Assembly: GCA_903928285.1 (NCBI GenBank) | Contig: CAIYQH010000605.1 | Coordinates: forward strand, 1-7,080 | Direction: 5' to 3' | Source of the DNA: an uncultured Bacteroidales bacterium | GTDB taxonomy: Bacteria > Bacteroidota > Bacteroidia > Bacteroidales > FEN-979 | Length of the DNA stretch: 7,080 bases | In this document: one piece after another, positions 6,579 through 7,080 of the stretch | Layout of the letters: each line of letters opens with the position of its first letter | How positions within the stretch are numbered: position 1 is the first letter of the stretch | The notes under the pieces: generated by a model | The model's database searches: none | Seen by the model: the letters and a program-made list of their open reading frames with translations, nothing else | Told to the model about the DNA's origin: nothing | Position numbers and translations under genes: made by a program

Positions 6579-6629
6579 TTACACGGGCAATTCTATTGTA
6601 AAAGGGAAAAAATTGAATGATTTTATCAT
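6579..6629 (-). CDS. Possible leader mini-ORF (16 codons)
   Basis: On the minus strand a GGAGG motif (6635-6639) stands 5 bases before an ATG at 6629-6627. This opens a frame MIKSFNFFPFTIELPV that ends at TAA (6581-6579), 51 bp before the octaheme cytochrome start. The ribosome site is stronger than that of most real genes here, and the position suits a leader peptide. There is no run of one amino acid that would point to attenuation, and the peptide matches nothing I know. It may be chance in AT-rich DNA. Confidence 0.2.
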   Translation of the reverse strand: MIKSFNFFPFTIELPV

Positions 6630-6651
6630 GAATACCTCCGGAAAAACCCTG

Positions 6652-6659
6652 CAAATCTA
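6652..6659 (-). promoter_or_regulatory. Candidate Bacteroidota -7 box (TAGATTTG)
   Basis: TAGATTTG on the minus strand matches the Bacteroidota -7 consensus TAnnTTTG exactly, about 125 bp upstream of the octaheme cytochrome start. The nearest upstream TTG that could be a -33 element is 24 bases away, a little longer than usual. A second match, TATGTTTG at 6740-6747, lies further upstream but has no TTG at suitable distance. Either could drive the operon; the call rests on motif match only. Confidence 0.35.
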
Positions 6660-6693
6660 CAAAACGTTATGTTAATTTATTCACAATTATTCT

Positions 6694-6748
6694 ACATATG
6701 ATGAACATATGTTTATAATGTAAGAAACATATTGATATACAAACATAT
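6694..6748. repeat. Cluster of ACATAT motifs upstream of the octaheme operon
   Basis: ACATAT occurs at 6694-6699, 6705-6710, 6727-6732 and 6743-6748. The second copy is part of the perfect 10-bp palindrome AACATATGTT (6704-6713). Two later copies extend to AAACATAT. Start-to-start spacings are 11, 22 and 16 bp, the first two close to one and two helical turns. This could be a multi-site operator for the operon, but the background is about 80% AT, so chance is a serious alternative. Confidence 0.3.
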
Positions 6749-6788
6749 ATAGATATATATTTTTTTAGATTTTGTCCGTGATGATTAA

Positions 6789-6865
6789 TACCCTAATATC
6801 TGGACATGGAAGTTAGGTACGCGAACATTATTTCGACGCTTAATTCGTAACCGGGAACGGTTCGA
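6789..6865. other. Three consecutive imperfect hairpins
   Basis: Three inverted repeats, each with one bulged base, follow one another. The first pairs TA(c)CCTAA at 6789-6796 with TTAGGTA at 6813-6819. The second pairs CGCGAA at 6820-6825 with TTCG(a)CG at 6832-6838. The third pairs TCG(t)AACCG at 6845-6853 with CGGTTCGA at 6858-6865 around a GGAA tetraloop. They lie 30-106 bp downstream of the methyltransferase stop on the minus strand and may be its transcript-end structure. None is followed by a clean U-tract, so a standard intrinsic terminator is not supported. Confidence 0.25.
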
Positions 6866-6894
6866 TCAACATATTTTGTGTAATTGTTCTCGTC

Positions 6895-7080
6895 CTATTT
6901 AAGAGCCACCATTTTAATTATGGATGCTTTCCCGCGATGAAACTCGCCTTCTTCAACCTCAAATTCAATCCGTTCTAAGGTTTGGACCTGCATGTCGGAA
7001 AAGTCATCTCTTAACTCATCAAGTGAAAAAAGCATGGATAATTCTTTAGGGCCACCTGAAGAAAATAGTAACTGCTCCTT
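6895..7080 (-). CDS. SAM-dependent methyltransferase, C-terminal end (partial, TehB-like)
   Basis: A minus-strand frame is open from the window edge to a TAG at 6897-6895, giving 61 residues. It ends ...EFEVEEGEFHRGKASIIKMVALK. The segment FSLDELRDDFSDMQV, then an ER(I/E)E pattern, an (E/N)EG..H.GK motif and a final hydrophobic strand, is what I recognise as the C-terminus of TehB-like/class I SAM-dependent methyltransferases. In those, this part completes the substrate side of the Rossmann fold. The SAM-binding motifs lie outside the window, so the family call is tentative. It is on the same strand as the octaheme operon but 367 bp upstream, so probably a separate transcription unit. Confidence 0.65.
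   Translation of the reverse strand, partial: KEQLLFSSGGPKELSMLFSLDELRDDFSDMQVQTLERIEFEVEEGEFHRGKASIIKMVALK

Larger units (their letters stand above)
6528..6894. other. AT-rich intergenic region, 367 bp
   Basis: This is the gap between the start of the octaheme cytochrome gene and the end of the methyltransferase gene, both on the minus strand. It must contain the promoter of the sulfur/cytochrome operon. It holds a candidate -7 box (6652-6659), a possible 16-codon mini-ORF (6579-6629), a cluster of ACATAT motifs (6694-6748), a very AT-rich run (about 6735-6768) and three imperfect hairpins (6789-6865). No recognised RNA gene or longer coding sequence was found. Confidence 0.7.

Noticed and set aside
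6445..6675. 76-aa open frame on the plus strand, partly outside the octaheme gene
   Set aside because: It overlaps the start of the octaheme gene in antisense and then runs through leader DNA; it lacks a ribosome site and any family resemblance.
6731..6742. TTGATATACAA, resembling a Crp/Fnr half-site pair
   Set aside because: It does not match TTGAT-N4-ATCAA in spacing or in the second half-site.
6773..6806. TGTCC/GGACA inverted repeat
   Set aside because: Only five base pairs around a 24-base loop, expected by chance and overlapping a better alternative stem.
6858..6870. GGTTCGATC, reminiscent of a tRNA T-loop
   Set aside because: The flanking five bases on each side do not pair and no acceptor or anticodon stem can be found nearby.

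Overview
The window looks like a piece of an anaerobic Bacteroidota-type chromosome. This is an inference from family recognition, AT-rich intergenic DNA, mostly weak ribosome binding sites and a TAnnTTTG-like -7 box; nothing in the window is taxonomically decisive. It holds two gene blocks that converge at about 1.31-1.33 kb. A third gene, on the minus strand, enters at the right edge.

Left block (+ strand, 1-1311): the last codons of a thioredoxin reductase, a DUF302 protein, a short membrane-anchored 4Fe-4S protein with a NapH/CcoG-like FCRWVCP motif, and a small thioredoxin with a WCSPC active site. The genes are 20 bp apart, overlapping by 17 bp, and 4 bp apart, so they are almost certainly one operon. 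It looks like a thiol/electron-transfer set.

Right block (- strand, transcribed from 6527 down to 1328): an octaheme c-type cytochrome resembling the octaheme tetrathionate reductase (OTR) family, two YeeE/YedE-type membrane proteins (173 aa; 398 aa with a C-terminal rhodanese-like domain), then after 103 bp a 631-aa fusion of a nine-heme c-type domain to a multi-helix b-type cytochrome. The first three are tightly packed (gaps of 9 and 24 bp).

A working model, which is inference: the nonaheme/cytochrome b fusion oxidises the quinol pool and passes electrons to the exported octaheme reductase. The octaheme reductase acts on a sulfur oxyanion or an N-oxide. The YeeE/YedE pair moves a product such as thiosulfate across the membrane. 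The neighbouring thioredoxin system then handles the sulfur or disulfide chemistry inside. The rhodanese-like domain lacks a cysteine at the expected catalytic loop, which makes it the oddest part of the system.

Right end (6528-7080): a 367-bp AT-rich intergenic region with a plausible promoter, a possible mini-ORF, clustered ACATAT motifs and weak hairpins, then the C-terminal 61 codons of a probable TehB-like SAM-dependent methyltransferase on the minus strand. No rRNA, tRNA, CRISPR array or insertion sequence was seen.
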